Origin: a halophilic archaeon
GTDB lineage: Archaea; Halobacteriota; Halobacteria; Halobacteriales; Haladaptataceae
Assembly: GCA_003298465.1 (NCBI GenBank)
Contig: QNGA01000006.1
Span: 62,001-126,000, forward strand
Reading direction: 5' to 3'
DNA: 64,000 bases
The notes under the pieces were generated by a model. It was given only the letters and a program-made list of their open reading frames with translations, searched no databases and was not told the origin of the DNA. A program made the position numbers and the translations under genes. Within the stretch, counting starts at the first letter, position 1. Each line of letters begins with the position of its first letter. Positions 53,275-62,669 of the stretch are shown here, in pieces.

Positions 53275-55107
53275 ATGTTATGGACGGACCGAGCAAAGCA
53301 GAAAACCGAGAAAGCGTTGCTGCTTGTTGGATTCCTCTCATTAATGGTTGCAACGGTATTGGCTCATCAAACCCCAGTCACTACATACGAAGTCTCTATC
53401 TATACTGCAACGCCACTTGTGTTCTGGATCGGAGTTGCAGTTTCCATGGCTGTAGCGATTGGCGTAGCGTTCAGAGCAACTGATTTCGTTCAGCTGCTCG
53501 CTTTGGTGTTAGCTGGAGTCACAACAACAGTCGTCGCTGCGCTTCCAGTTATTCGGAGCTACTTTTACTACGGTCGCGGTGATGCCCTTACCCATCTCGG
53601 ATGGGCGCGTGAAATTGAAACTGGGGCACTCAATCCAGTCGATTTGCTCTATCCTGGTGTCCATACCATTGCAGTCAGCGTCAGTAAGCTAACGGGAACT
53701 CCGATTCGTCGAGCAATTCTCTTGACAGTAGTTGTGTTTGTGTTTATCTCTCTTCTCTTTATCCCTCTCTGCAGTTGGATCATTGACCCAGAGAGCCGGA
53801 CCGCTACGTTTGCTACATTATCGGCGTGTCTCCTCTTACCGATTAATGGGTTGAGCCTCTTTCTGCAGGCCCATCCGGCATCACAAGCAGTTCTGTTTTT
53901 CCCATTTGTGTTCTATATAGTTATAAAGTACATAACTAGTTATGAAGAGAATAGCATTCGTTTTCTCCCTTCCTCGTTTGGAATATTGCTTGCTCTTGCA
54001 TCACTCGCAATTTTACTTGTGCACCCACAGCAAACGGCGAACGTCTTGGTAGTCTATGGTGCCATTGTCGGTGTCCAATGGCTGTACTCGATCTTTCCTC
54101 TCGACCATCCTGCTGTGTCTCAATACCGGTCACTGCTTGGCCAGACAAGCTTTCTTACTGTGCTATTTATTCTGTGGATGGCAACGCATCAACGAGCGAG
54201 TGGATCAGCGTCGTATTTAATTCGCAAACTAATTTCTGGATCTAGTCCTCCCAGCGATATCAAGCAGCATGCTGGCGGACTCGCTCAAATAGGTGGGGAA
54301 ATCGAGACGATGTTTATAAAGCTATTCCTCATTAGTTTCATCTTCTGTCTTATTGCAGGTCTCACATTACTTACCGGTGTTGCCGGTCGATTACGGACTC
54401 TCAGAGCCAATCACTTCTCAAAAGCTACGATTATTGGATTAGTACCGCTATTTGGACTCTTTGGAGCGTATCTGGTCACAAGTGCTGGTGGATTCCATTT
54501 CCGGCAGCTTGGGTTTATAATGGTACTCATGACAATTTTTGGTGCTATCGGTTTTTCTCACCTTATCACTGGAATAGAACTGCGCATCCCGATCCCTACA
54601 GCTGTCGTCTCGGTCGTTGCTGTCCTCTTTGCAGCGATGCTCGTACTTTCGGGGCTCACACTATTTCATTCACCATTTGTGTATCAAGCGTCAGGTGACG
54701 TTACCGAGGGAGAGATGACCGGCTATGCTCGTGCGTTCGAGCATCGGGGTGATATAACCTTTATCGGACTTCGATCACCAGGTACTCGGTTCGCCGATGC
54801 AATCTATGGAGTTCGAGAAGAAAACCCACGACGATTCCTCGGTGGGAGTCTGTACGGAGATACGCCTCTAACAGGGAAGAATTTCACGGCCTCTAACATC
54901 TATAACTACTATAATTCCAGCCGTTATCTAATTGTAACTGATGCTGCCCGTCAACGCGAACTGAAGGTCTACAATAGTCTTCGCTTCACCCAGAAGGGTT
55001 TTCGGTCACTAAATAGCCAGCCTGGTGTTGCTAGAATACAATCAGGTGGCGGTACACGAGTTTATTTGATCAATAAAACTGGAGAAGAACAGTCACGTGC
55101 GCCATGA
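53275..55107 (+). CDS. polytopic membrane protein, GT-C-like
   Basis: 610-residue protein with about 12 hydrophobic segments between 15 and 460 (for example LLLVGFLSLMVATVLAH, LLALVLAGVTTTVVAALPVI and FGILLALASLAILLVHP) and a soluble C-terminal domain of about 150 residues. The loop YFYYGRGDALTHLGWAREIE, with acidic residue and His, resembles the first extracytoplasmic loop of GT-C glycosyltransferases, suggesting a role in surface polysaccharide or glycoprotein synthesis (tentative). Codon use is more AT-rich than the catabolic island. Its 3' end overlaps a convergent HTH gene by 46 nt. Confidence 0.75.
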   Translation: MLWTDRAKQKTEKALLLVGFLSLMVATVLAHQTPVTTYEVSIYTATPLVFWIGVAVSMAVAIGVAFRATDFVQLLALVLAGVTTTVVAALPVIRSYFYYGRGDALTHLGWAREIETGALNPVDLLYPGVHTIAVSVSKLTGTPIRRAILLTVVVFVFISLLFIPLCSWIIDPESRTATFATLSACLLLPINGLSLFLQAHPASQAVLFFPFVFYIVIKYITSYEENSIRFLPSSFGILLALASLAILLVHPQQTANVLVVYGAIVGVQWLYSIFPLDHPAVSQYRSLLGQTSFLTVLFILWMATHQRASGSASYLIRKLISGSSPPSDIKQHAGGLAQIGGEIETMFIKLFLISFIFCLIAGLTLLTGVAGRLRTLRANHFSKATIIGLVPLFGLFGAYLVTSAGGFHFRQLGFIMVLMTIFGAIGFSHLITGIELRIPIPTAVVSVVAVLFAAMLVLSGLTLFHSPFVYQASGDVTEGEMTGYARAFEHRGDITFIGLRSPGTRFADAIYGVREENPRRFLGGSLYGDTPLTGKNFTASNIYNYYNSSRYLIVTDAARQRELKVYNSLRFTQKGFRSLNSQPGVARIQSGGGTRVYLINKTGEEQSRAP

Positions 55108-55319
55108 CGGACTACCACCTCTACAAGAGAGAACAAAGTATCCTTCAATCGAGATAACGCAGATCCGATAGCATTCGCATCGGCATCGATCGCTGCCGCA
55201 ATTTCACTCCGCGTATACGCCTTGCCGCTGTTTGCAGCGAGATGCAAGACAACCGGTTCCGTAACCGATGGCTCGGTAAGATCTGAATTGTTCTCGAACG
55301 TATCGATGCTAATCGGCAT
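55062..55319 (-). CDS. MarR-like HTH, antitoxin-type, possibly truncated
   Basis: 85 residues. MPISIDTFENNSDLTEPSVT then a winged-helix segment VLHLAANSGKAYTRSEIAAA and IDADANAIGSALSRLKD resemble the small haloarchaeal HTH proteins that precede PIN-domain toxins (ending SRLEDRGLVRHKG). After SRLKD the sequence departs from the family and no PIN gene follows; instead it runs into the 3' end of the convergent membrane-protein gene. It is probably a remnant with a scrambled C-terminus. Confidence 0.5.
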   Translation of the reverse strand: MPISIDTFENNSDLTEPSVTEPVVLHLAANSGKAYTRSEIAAAIDADANAIGSALSRLKDTLFSLVEVVVRHGARDCSSPVLLIK

Positions 55320-55402
55320 TGTTCTGGGTTTGACTAGCAGTCTAAGTATTATAACTGTGCCTGTCGTGCTGCCGTGCTGCATGTGCTGGAGAAAGCGACA
55401 GA

Positions 55403-55789
55403 GTGGAGTGCTTACATATAAAAAATTTTTCACTAGCTGGTCTCGAACTCGGTGAGAAGGACGACCATGATCCGGCTGACGGTGATCCTGCGTCGTATTC
55501 GGCGGCGGTGATACCCGAGCAGCTGGCGAATGAGGGTACAGAGCTCGGCTATGAGACGCTGGCGGATCCGGTTGATGGTGGGTTGTGGTCGGAGGAGCTT
55601 GAGATTGACGAGTCGCGGGTGGATGAGACGATGCTCCGGCAGAACCACAAAACCGCCTCACGGGTGCTTGCGGGGCTGGCGCGGTCGAAGACCCAGAGCG
55701 GTCTGATACCGGGGGCTGTCCTGGACGAGCTTGTGGGGACGTACTGTCTGCATCTGACCACGCGGTTCGATACCGAACGCGGCGAGTAA
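55403..55789 (+). CDS. hypothetical acidic protein, possibly truncated
   Basis: 128 residues from the first start, though the homolog-like part may begin at about GLELGEKDDHDPADG. Acidic, with a helical C-terminus (DETMLRQNHKTASRVLAGLA and SKTQSGLIPGAVLDELVGTY). No family recognised. The same frame continues past TAA (55787-55789) as RDTYRELLRSHSGGIPI to a TAG and then into the repeat protein at 55907, so both could derive from one longer gene broken by two nonsense codons. Confidence 0.5.
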   Translation: MECLHIKNFSLAGLELGEKDDHDPADGDPASYSAAVIPEQLANEGTELGYETLADPVDGGLWSEELEIDESRVDETMLRQNHKTASRVLAGLARSKTQSGLIPGAVLDELVGTYCLHLTTRFDTERGE

Positions 55790-55857
55790 CACGTTCGAGA
55801 CACCTACCGCGAGCTTTTACGCTCCCATTCTGGCGGCATCCCGATCTAGACGGGGAT

Positions 55858-56497
55858 GTCTTCTTTGTCTCGAACGCCCACTACGCGAGTGTGGTCAAGG
55901 GGGATCATGGACGAGCCGCTTGCGTCGCTCGCGCAGACCGTGCCGACGATCTTCTCGCACTCGAACTGGGAACAGGCAACCGACACGCAGATACCGGACC
56001 AAGAGTGGCATCGTAGTCTTGGCGTACTTCTGAAGCATGCCGTGACCGCTCACCGAGGGGCGCTCGATCTTCACGCCGCGGAGTTGCGCCCACACGCTCT
56101 TGGCGTGGAGGAGACAAACGACGCATGCCATCAGCTCCTGCTGGTCGCCGAGCGCGTCTCTGACTGGTACGGGAGCACTGTCGGAAGCTACCATCGGAGT
56201 CGCGTCGAAGACCATCACACCCCCAGTCGCATAGACGAGCTACACTAGGTCGCTCAGCGGCGGTGGACGCCCATCTTGTCCGTAGCGACAGTGCTTTCTT
56301 TTCACATTGATCAGGGCGAAACAGCCAGCTGTCGCCACTGCGTCGAACGAGCCAGCCGTGCGTCGGAGGCGATTACGCCGACGTATCGCTAGCGCGACGG
56401 TCGAAGCGTCACGACGAGTATGGTCGGGGGATGGTGGTCGACCGTGGTCGGTGAGTAGTACTCCGTTGCTGCGTGACGGGGGCGATCGGTTCAAGGG
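55858..56497 (+). repeat. dispersed repeat, copy B (~640 nt, best preserved)
   Basis: Counterpart of copy A (11826-12485) over coding and non-coding parts, ending near gacgggggcgatcggttcaa. The non-coding 3' part after 56248, about 250 nt, keeps the blocks gcggtggacgcccat, cgacggtcgaagcgtcac and gtcggtgagtagtact. The PxpA gene begins 55 nt beyond the repeat. Confidence 0.7.
55907..56248 (+). CDS. repeat-encoded protein, unknown function
   Basis: 113-residue helical protein: MDEPLASLAQTVPTIFSHSN, DQEWHRSLGVLLKHAVTAHR, ETNDACHQLLLVAERVSDWY and a C-terminal GSYHRSRVEDHHTPSRIDEL. This is the only copy in the window with an uninterrupted frame. His- and Asp-rich HRSRVEDHH could bind metal. No family is recognised. 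A longer version could start at 55856 or further upstream if two stops are ignored. Confidence 0.55.
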   Translation: MDEPLASLAQTVPTIFSHSNWEQATDTQIPDQEWHRSLGVLLKHAVTAHRGALDLHAAELRPHALGVEETNDACHQLLLVAERVSDWYGSTVGSYHRSRVEDHHTPSRIDELH

Positions 56498-56551
56498 TAT
56501 TTCGGCAGGTGCGCCGATAGATGTAGGGTGACACGGAACAAAGGCCCACCC

Positions 56552-57313
56552 ATGGCCACACAGGTCGACATCAATTGCGATATGGGCGAGAGTTTCGGAC
56601 ACTACACAATGGGCAACGATGAATCTGTGATGCCGTATATTACGTCGGCTAACATCGCTGCTGGCTATCACGCAAGCGATCCACATGTGATGAACCAGAC
56701 GATTCAGTTGGCCGCTGATCACGGCGTGAGCGTTGGCGTCCATCCTGGACTACCAGATAAGATGGGGTTTGGGCGTCGAACAATGGATGCCTCTCCTGCT
56801 GAAGTGCGCGACTACGTTATCTATCAGTTAGGGGCACTTCGAGCGTTCGCAGACCAGTACGATGTTCCCTTCCAGCATGTGAAGCCCCATGGCGCGATGT
56901 ATTCGATACTCTCAGAGAGCGAGGAGCATGCTCGCGCGGTTATCGAAGGAATTCTTGAGGTAGACGATGATCTCATCTACCTTGCAACCGACATGAACAT
57001 CTACGATGTTACAAAGGACTATCCGATCCGTGCTGTCTTCGAGGGATATGTTGATATCGACTATCGACCTGACCGTAGTCTCATCGTGGAAAAACACAAT
57101 GAGGGTCGCGAGCCCGAGTTAGTAGCGGATCGATTCATAGATATCGTCACGGAAGGGCAGGTCGAGGCGGTGAATGGAGAGTACATCGACGTTCCCGCCG
57201 ATAGTATCTGCATCCATGGCGATAATCCGAATGCGGTCGAAGTGCTGGAAGAGATTCACAATCGACTCGATGAAGAGAATATCGAACTAGCAAGTCTCGA
57301 TGAACTTGTCTGA
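56552..57313 (+). CDS. pxpA: 5-oxoprolinase subunit PxpA (LamB/YcsF family)
   Basis: 253-residue TIM-barrel-like hydrolase. The family fingerprints are all present: TQVDINCDMGESFGHYTMGN, ITSANIAAGYHASDPHVMNQ, VGVHPGLPDKMGFGRR, FQHVKPHGAMY and ICIHGDNPNAVEVLEEI. With PxpB and PxpC it catalyses ATP-dependent opening of 5-oxoproline to glutamate. It is encoded on the plus strand, converging on the biotin carrier and pxpBC genes. The start MATQVDINCD matches the family; an earlier start would add eight residues. Confidence 0.93.
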   Translation: MATQVDINCDMGESFGHYTMGNDESVMPYITSANIAAGYHASDPHVMNQTIQLAADHGVSVGVHPGLPDKMGFGRRTMDASPAEVRDYVIYQLGALRAFADQYDVPFQHVKPHGAMYSILSESEEHARAVIEGILEVDDDLIYLATDMNIYDVTKDYPIRAVFEGYVDIDYRPDRSLIVEKHNEGREPELVADRFIDIVTEGQVEAVNGEYIDVPADSICIHGDNPNAVEVLEEIHNRLDEENIELASLDELV

Positions 57314-57321
57314 GGAATCGT

Positions 57322-57570
57322 TTAGTCGGGCTGGATCTCAACGAGAGGATCTCCCGCCTCAACGTCTTCCTCGTCGGCAACGAGAAATTGCTGGATTGTT
57401 CCAGCTTCGCTTGCTGTAATGTCGTTAAACTGCTTCATCACTTCGACGATTGCAACGGTGTCACCTGCTTCGACATGGTCGCCTTCTTCGACAAACGGTT
57501 CCTGATCCGGATCTGGACGACGATAGAATACACCCGGCATCGGCGCCTTCAGTTCGATAGTGTCGGTCAT
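57322..57570 (-). CDS. biotin carboxyl carrier protein
   Basis: 82-residue biotinyl/lipoyl-attachment domain. The hairpin KAPMPGVFYRRPDPDQEPFV, the acceptor lysine in VAIVEVMKQFNDITASEAG (V-M-K-Q in place of A-M-K-M) and VEAGDPLVEIQPD match AccB-type carriers without the N-terminal linker. It would carry carboxybiotin from the AccC-like protein (59609-60970) to a carboxyltransferase. The stop is 9 nt from the convergent pxpA. Confidence 0.92.
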   Translation of the reverse strand: MTDTIELKAPMPGVFYRRPDPDQEPFVEEGDHVEAGDTVAIVEVMKQFNDITASEAGTIQQFLVADEEDVEAGDPLVEIQPD

Positions 57571-57673
57571 TGTGTATACCTCTCTACTCGCGCTACGTTC
57601 ATTTCATTGTTAGGGGGCATCAGTATTTGCTGTCGCGTCAAGGTGGGTGAGCGGTCACACATCATCGGGCGTC

Positions 57674-58639
57674 TCATAGTGATGAGCGAATCGCGTCAAG
57701 TCGCTCTTCGTGGGCGTGACGAGCCTCGTGAGCCTCCTCAACGGAGACTTCTTCGAAATACACCGACTGGTTTGTTGGGCGTTGTGCCAGTCGATTCCGA
57801 TCAACACTAATCACTGTTCCAACAGTAACATACCCACCACCCGTCACTGCGTCACGCATGAGGATGATCGGTTGTTCCGGAACCTGGATCGACCCAACTG
57901 GATATCCAAGATCCACCACGTTCGAAGGGTCAGTACCAGCACCAAACGGCTGCTCCCGTGGTTCGAACTCGATGTCCGGACCCTCTAATCGGTACCCAAC
58001 ACGGTCAGCTTCGGAGGACACAGTCCACTCGGAGTCAAGGAGTGCGCGTCGTCCATCGTCCGTGAGGCGGTAATCGCAGAGCCCAATGACAACGCGAATC
58101 GGCTCGGACGGATCATATGTCGGCTGTTGGTCGTCCGGAACTGACTGTCCGTCGACAGTGGTTGGGTCGATCTCGGTTTCGCCGATTGGAAGCGTGTCGC
58201 CCGCTTCGAGTGCGCGTCCTTCATAGCCGCCAAGCGAGACGAGTGTATATGTGGAGCGACTATCCATGTATGTCGGAACATCAATACCGCCGGCAACGGC
58301 GAGGTAGGTGCGTGCACCTTCCGTTGCGAAGTCAAACGAAAGTTCGCTCCCTGCATTTACTGTGTGAGCAGTCCATAGAGATAGGTCTTCACCATCGAGA
58401 GTGGCACTCATGTGCGCACCAGCGATGGCGATTACTGTCTCCTCAGAGAACTCAAGGGTTGGTCCTTGGTAGGTCATTTCGAGTACAGCTGCGTCTTCGC
58501 CATTGCCGACAAGCATATTTGCGACTCGTCCGGCAAACTGGTCCATCGCTCCCGATGGCGGCATCCCAATATGGTAGTGACCGTATCGTCCCAGGTCCTG
58601 TACAGTAGTAGATAGTCCTCCGTCTTGCACTTCGATCAT
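57674..58639 (-). CDS. pxpC: PxpC / KipA-type carboxyltransferase-fold subunit (AHS2)
   Basis: 321-residue protein with the AHS2 fold that forms half of urea carboxylase and 5-oxoprolinase carboxyltransferase-like domains. Seen: TVQDLGRYGHYHIGMPPSGA, ANMLVGNGEDAAVLEMTYQG, RTYLAVAGGIDVPTYMDSRS and PIILMRDAVTGGGYVTVGTV. Its ATG overlaps the stop of pxpB by 4 nt (ATGA), so the two subunits are co-translated. Confidence 0.93.
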   Translation of the reverse strand: MIEVQDGGLSTTVQDLGRYGHYHIGMPPSGAMDQFAGRVANMLVGNGEDAAVLEMTYQGPTLEFSEETVIAIAGAHMSATLDGEDLSLWTAHTVNAGSELSFDFATEGARTYLAVAGGIDVPTYMDSRSTYTLVSLGGYEGRALEAGDTLPIGETEIDPTTVDGQSVPDDQQPTYDPSEPIRVVIGLCDYRLTDDGRRALLDSEWTVSSEADRVGYRLEGPDIEFEPREQPFGAGTDPSNVVDLGYPVGSIQVPEQPIILMRDAVTGGGYVTVGTVISVDRNRLAQRPTNQSVYFEEVSVEEAHEARHAHEERLDAIRSSL

Positions 58640-59523
58640 GCTATCAGCTCCTGTAACTCGCGATTATAGCTGTCCGGATCGGCGTAGAACTCTGATGGTT
58701 TGAACTCCGTTGTTTCGTACGAGTATGTGAACGTCCCATTCTCGACGTCTTCTCGAATCGCATCATATTCGTCACGGTCGATAGACCGAAAGTTCAGGAT
58801 ATCCCCTGGATTCGGAAAGACAATAGAATCCTGGAAATCAGGCAACGATTGGTCGCCGTCAAATACTTCTACGGGTGTCCGGCCGAAGAGCTGGTAGCCG
58901 CCTGCTCCTTTGACCGGGTAGATAGCAGTGAACGCTCCGCCGTAGCCGACTGCCCGTGAGGGAGTCTCAGTTCGAGGCTGAACGTATTTTGGCACCTCGA
59001 TTTGCTGATCGCGGGGTACCATCTGGAAACACCATGGCAGGCCGGGAACGAATCCGATCATTGTCACCATGTGGGGAGCCCCCGTGTGGGCGTCGATGAA
59101 CGCCTCAACGGAGTCGAAATCGTTGATACGGGCAGCATATTCTAAGTCAGTCGAATCGGGGTCTTGATGGCGATCGCGGAATTGCATTAATGTCTCGTGC
59201 GTCCACGGGTCATCGTAGAGAATCGGGACATCGATAACGCGGGCTTCCCACGTATACTCCGCCGTATCGATTTCCTCATCTAGTTCCTGCAGATGATCGA
59301 TGAGAGTTGACGGATCGAGGACGTCGGGGTCGACACGGACAAGATATGACGCGTTCGCTGGACAGATCTCGGTGACACCATCGAGATCTTCCTGGCGTAG
59401 TTGTTTTGTGATCGACATCGCTTTGAAATTCGCTTCAAAGCTCATCTCCTGGGCTAACTCGACGAACACATGGTCGTCTGCTCCATGTTCGTAGCGCGGG
59501 TCTGGCAGTGTTGTCCGCTCCAT
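58636..59523 (-). CDS. pxpB: PxpB / KipI-type subunit (AHS1)
   Basis: 295-residue AHS1 protein: RYEHGADDHVFVELAQEMSF at the start, VDVPILYDDPWTHETLMQFR-like IDVPILYDDPW near 115, MIGFVPGLPWCFQMVPRDQQ near 175 and PRTETPSRAVGYGGAFTAIY near 205. It pairs with PxpC to form the carboxyltransferase-like heterodimer. The N-terminal extension of about 30 residues is longer than in the bacterial protein. 85 nt separate it from the upstream biotin carboxylase gene. Confidence 0.92.
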   Translation of the reverse strand: MERTTLPDPRYEHGADDHVFVELAQEMSFEANFKAMSITKQLRQEDLDGVTEICPANASYLVRVDPDVLDPSTLIDHLQELDEEIDTAEYTWEARVIDVPILYDDPWTHETLMQFRDRHQDPDSTDLEYAARINDFDSVEAFIDAHTGAPHMVTMIGFVPGLPWCFQMVPRDQQIEVPKYVQPRTETPSRAVGYGGAFTAIYPVKGAGGYQLFGRTPVEVFDGDQSLPDFQDSIVFPNPGDILNFRSIDRDEYDAIREDVENGTFTYSYETTEFKPSEFYADPDSYNRELQELIA

Positions 59524-59608
59524 TGTTACACAACTCCTCTCAAGGTACGTGTTAGTAAGTGGTGATCAGCTGCTTATACCTTACCGCTCCAAGGGATGCA
59601 AGAGGAAG

Positions 59609-60970
59609 TCAGTGATCTGCTTCGATGGCGTCTAAGTCCATCGCTGATTCGACGTACGTCGTTGTGTGCGTTGCACCAAGAAATTCCGCATCCCGGACAA
59701 CAGCCCGATGAAACGGAAGCGTTGTAGCAATCCCATCAATATGTGCTTCGGCAAGCACGCGCCGGGCGCGAGCAATAACTTCCTCGCGGTCCTGGGCTGA
59801 GATAATGAGCTTTGCAATGAGCGAGTCATAATAGCCGCTGACCTCTTCCCCTTCCTCAATTCCATCATCAACCCGCACTCCAATACCATTGGGGAGACGA
59901 TATGTTTCGAGCGTGCCTGGTTGTGGCATGAAGTCATTCATCGGGTCCTCGGCATTGATTCGGAACTCTATTGCCGTGCCGAGAAATTCGACATCATCTT
60001 GGGCAAAGTCGAGTTCCTCGCCTGCGGCTACTCGTAGTTGCCACTTGACAAGATCATATCCTGTTCGAACCTCCGAAATAGTGTGTTCAACCTGTATACG
60101 GGTATTTACCTCCAAGAAGTAGAACTCGCCGTCCTGGTAGAGGAACTCCACCGTACCGGCGTTCGTATAGTCTGCTTCCTGAACGCCACGGCAGGCAGCG
60201 TCCCACATCTCGTGACGTATCTCTTCGTCGATGGATGGGGCTGGTGTCTCCTCGACCAGTTTCTGCTGATTACGCTGGAGGCTGCAGTCGCGCTCGCCAA
60301 AGTGCCGGACGTTCCCGTGGTCATCGGCGAGAACCTGGACTTCAATATGACGTGGACTGTCGAGATACTTCTCGACATAGACCGTCGAGTTGCCGAAATA
60401 ATTCTCGCCTTCGCGACTCGCGTTCTGTAACACACTCTCGACATCGTCGTCGGCTTCAACGACTTTCAGTCCTTTACCCCCACCACCGCCTGCTGCCTTT
60501 ACAGCAACCGGATATCCATGCTCGTCAGCGAACGAACGGACCGTCTCTGCGTCAGTCACCGGTTCCTCCGTTCCGGGAACGACCGGAACTCCGGCCGCCT
60601 GCATCGTCTGACGGGCCTGTATTTTCTCCCCCAGTTGTTCCATGACGTCACTAGACGGCCCGACCCAGACAAAATCACTATCCTCAACGCGTTCTGCGAA
60701 GTCAGCGTTTTCAGCGAACAATCCATAGCCAGGATGTATCGCGTCTACGTCAGCTTCCTCAGCGGCGTTGAGCACTGCATCGGCGTCAAGATAACTTTTG
60801 GTGACTGGCGGAGGTCCAATTTCGTATGCCTCGTTTGCGAGGCGTACATGCTTGGCATCCTGATCAGCCTCGCTATAGATGGCTACTGCTTCTACGTCGA
60901 GTTCCTGGCATGCACGAATAACACGGACGGCGATTTCCCCACGGTTGGCAACGAGGACACGGTCGAACAT
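59609..60970 (-). CDS. biotin carboxylase (AccC-like)
   Basis: 453-residue ATP-grasp enzyme. [20 protein letters not shown] start, [23 protein letters not shown] loop [20 protein letters not shown], carboxylase signatures [20 protein letters not shown] and [20 protein letters not shown]. It carboxylates biotin on the carrier protein with bicarbonate and ATP. A start 63 nt upstream would add residues that do not match the family. It is the first gene of a minus-strand operon accC-pxpB-pxpC-carrier. Confidence 0.93.
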   Translation of the reverse strand: MFDRVLVANRGEIAVRVIRACQELDVEAVAIYSEADQDAKHVRLANEAYEIGPPPVTKSYLDADAVLNAAEEADVDAIHPGYGLFAENADFAERVEDSDFVWVGPSSDVMEQLGEKIQARQTMQAAGVPVVPGTEEPVTDAETVRSFADEHGYPVAVKAAGGGGGKGLKVVEADDDVESVLQNASREGENYFGNSTVYVEKYLDSPRHIEVQVLADDHGNVRHFGERDCSLQRNQQKLVEETPAPSIDEEIRHEMWDAACRGVQEADYTNAGTVEFLYQDGEFYFLEVNTRIQVEHTISEVRTGYDLVKWQLRVAAGEELDFAQDDVEFLGTAIEFRINAEDPMNDFMPQPGTLETYRLPNGIGVRVDDGIEEGEEVSGYYDSLIAKLIISAQDREEVIARARRVLAEAHIDGIATTLPFHRAVVRDAEFLGATHTTTYVESAMDLDAIEADH

Positions 60971-61160
60971 ACCAAAAGAATAGCCAGCAGGCAAAATAAG
61001 ATGATGGCCATGTACTTCGATATCCTGTAACAATATCTTATATTAAATGTTTCTCGCCGTTAGATGCTTCAAAACTGATCAAAGATGAGGTTCCGACGGA
61101 AGAGGCTGCAGGTAGCGACTATTAAGATGCTTGACCACGATAGATAACACGTGGTAGAGA

Positions 61161-62669
61161 ATGACAACCAATGATTTTCAACCAGAAGAGGCTTCTATCG
61201 ATCAAATTCATCGTGCATTCGAATCTGGTACCATTACGAGTCGAGACCTCGTCGAACAGTACCTCCAACGCATCGATACCTACGACCGGGACGGGCCTGA
61301 GCTGAATTCAATCATAGAGATCAACGACGCTGCAGTTGATCGGGCTGATGAACTCGATGAGAAGTTCAGTGAAGAGGGGGAATTCACGGGACCACTTCAT
61401 GGCATTCCCGTTCTCGTAAAAGATGCTCTGGAAACTGCTGACATGCCGACTACATTCGGCTCAGATGCTTTCAAGGGATATATGGCCAAGGAAGACGCAG
61501 AAGTCATTCAGCGTCTCCGAGAAGCTGGAGCAATTATACTTGCTAAGACAAATCTTCCGGACTGGGCCACATCTTGGTTTGGTTTTTCGTCTGTTATCGG
61601 ACGAACAAAAAATCCATATGACCTTGACCGTGACCCAGGCGGATCAAGTAGCGGGACCGGAGCAGCTGTTGCCGCAAATCTTGGAGCAGTAGGAATCGGA
61701 ACGGACTGTGGTGGTTCAATTCGAGTTCCGGCCTCATTCGACAATCTCGTTGGTATCCGAATGACTCCTGGATTGATCAGTCGTTCAGGGATAAATCCGC
61801 TTGTCTCACATCAAGATACCGCCGGCCCAATGACGCGAAGTGTTCGTGAGACAGCGAAGCTTCTCGATGTGATTGTCGGCTATGATGAAGAAGATAAACT
61901 CAGCGCTAACAATGAGCTCACCGAGATTGATGGCTCGTATCTCAATCATCTCAAAGCAGATGCATTGAATGGAGCACGGGTTGGAGTACTTCGAGGTGGC
62001 TTCGGTGACGAGAACAATCCAGACGCTGCTCCGGTCAATTCTGTTGTTGATGATGCGATCGTAACGATGCGTAATTCAGGTGCTGTAATCGTTGATCCGG
62101 TTGAAATACCGAGATTGACTGAGTATCTTGCAGAAACGATGTTATATATTCTTCAGTCAAAACGAGATTTGGATGAGTTTCTGGGAGAAATAGACGGTCC
62201 GGTCGATTCGGTTGACGAATTGTACGAGAACGATGAATATCACGAGCTTCTAGATCTTTTCATTGGATTTGCAGAGGAGGGACCTGATGATCTCACAGAT
62301 CATACAGAGTACTGGCGGCGGCTTAATGCACAACAGACGTTCCAACAGGAGATTCTGAATGTCTATGCTGAGTATGATCTTGATGCAATAGTGTATCCTG
62401 ATGTCCAGGTCGTGCCTCCAACCGAAAGTGAGATTCGCGAGGAAAAATACGAGACCATGACGTTCTCCACGAACACAGTCATCGCTTCACAATCGTTATG
62501 TTGTGCAATGTCAGTGCCAGCAGGGTTCACCGATGATGGACTACCCGTCGGCATGGAAATTCTCGGAAAGCCTTTCGACGAATCAACGTTGCTCGAACTC
62601 GGCTACGCATTCGAACAAGCTACTGATCACCGACAACCGCCAGAAACGACGCCACCACTATCAGATTGA
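61161..62669 (+). CDS. amidase-signature hydrolase
   Basis: 502-residue amidase. Catalytic triad of the family: Lys in HGIPVLVKDALE near 90, cis-Ser in GTDCGGSIRVPAS near 190 and Ser nucleophile environment DPGGSSSGTGAAVAANLGAV near 165. The protein starts with the family helix ASIDQIHRAFESGTITSRDL. Members hydrolyse simple amides; the paralogous allophanate hydrolases finish urea breakdown. It has no AtzF-type C-terminal domain. Divergent from the biotin carboxylase; more AT-rich codon use than that operon. Confidence 0.92.
   Translation: MTTNDFQPEEASIDQIHRAFESGTITSRDLVEQYLQRIDTYDRDGPELNSIIEINDAAVDRADELDEKFSEEGEFTGPLHGIPVLVKDALETADMPTTFGSDAFKGYMAKEDAEVIQRLREAGAIILAKTNLPDWATSWFGFSSVIGRTKNPYDLDRDPGGSSSGTGAAVAANLGAVGIGTDCGGSIRVPASFDNLVGIRMTPGLISRSGINPLVSHQDTAGPMTRSVRETAKLLDVIVGYDEEDKLSANNELTEIDGSYLNHLKADALNGARVGVLRGGFGDENNPDAAPVNSVVDDAIVTMRNSGAVIVDPVEIPRLTEYLAETMLYILQSKRDLDEFLGEIDGPVDSVDELYENDEYHELLDLFIGFAEEGPDDLTDHTEYWRRLNAQQTFQQEILNVYAEYDLDAIVYPDVQVVPPTESEIREEKYETMTFSTNTVIASQSLCCAMSVPAGFTDDGLPVGMEILGKPFDESTLLELGYAFEQATDHRQPPETTPPLSD

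Noticed and set aside
55895..56218. Minus-strand frame within the dispersed repeat, with a counterpart in copies A and C
   Set aside because: The plus-strand protein is soluble and helical and differences between copies A and B fall largely on plus-strand third positions; the minus frame is probably a conserved shadow.
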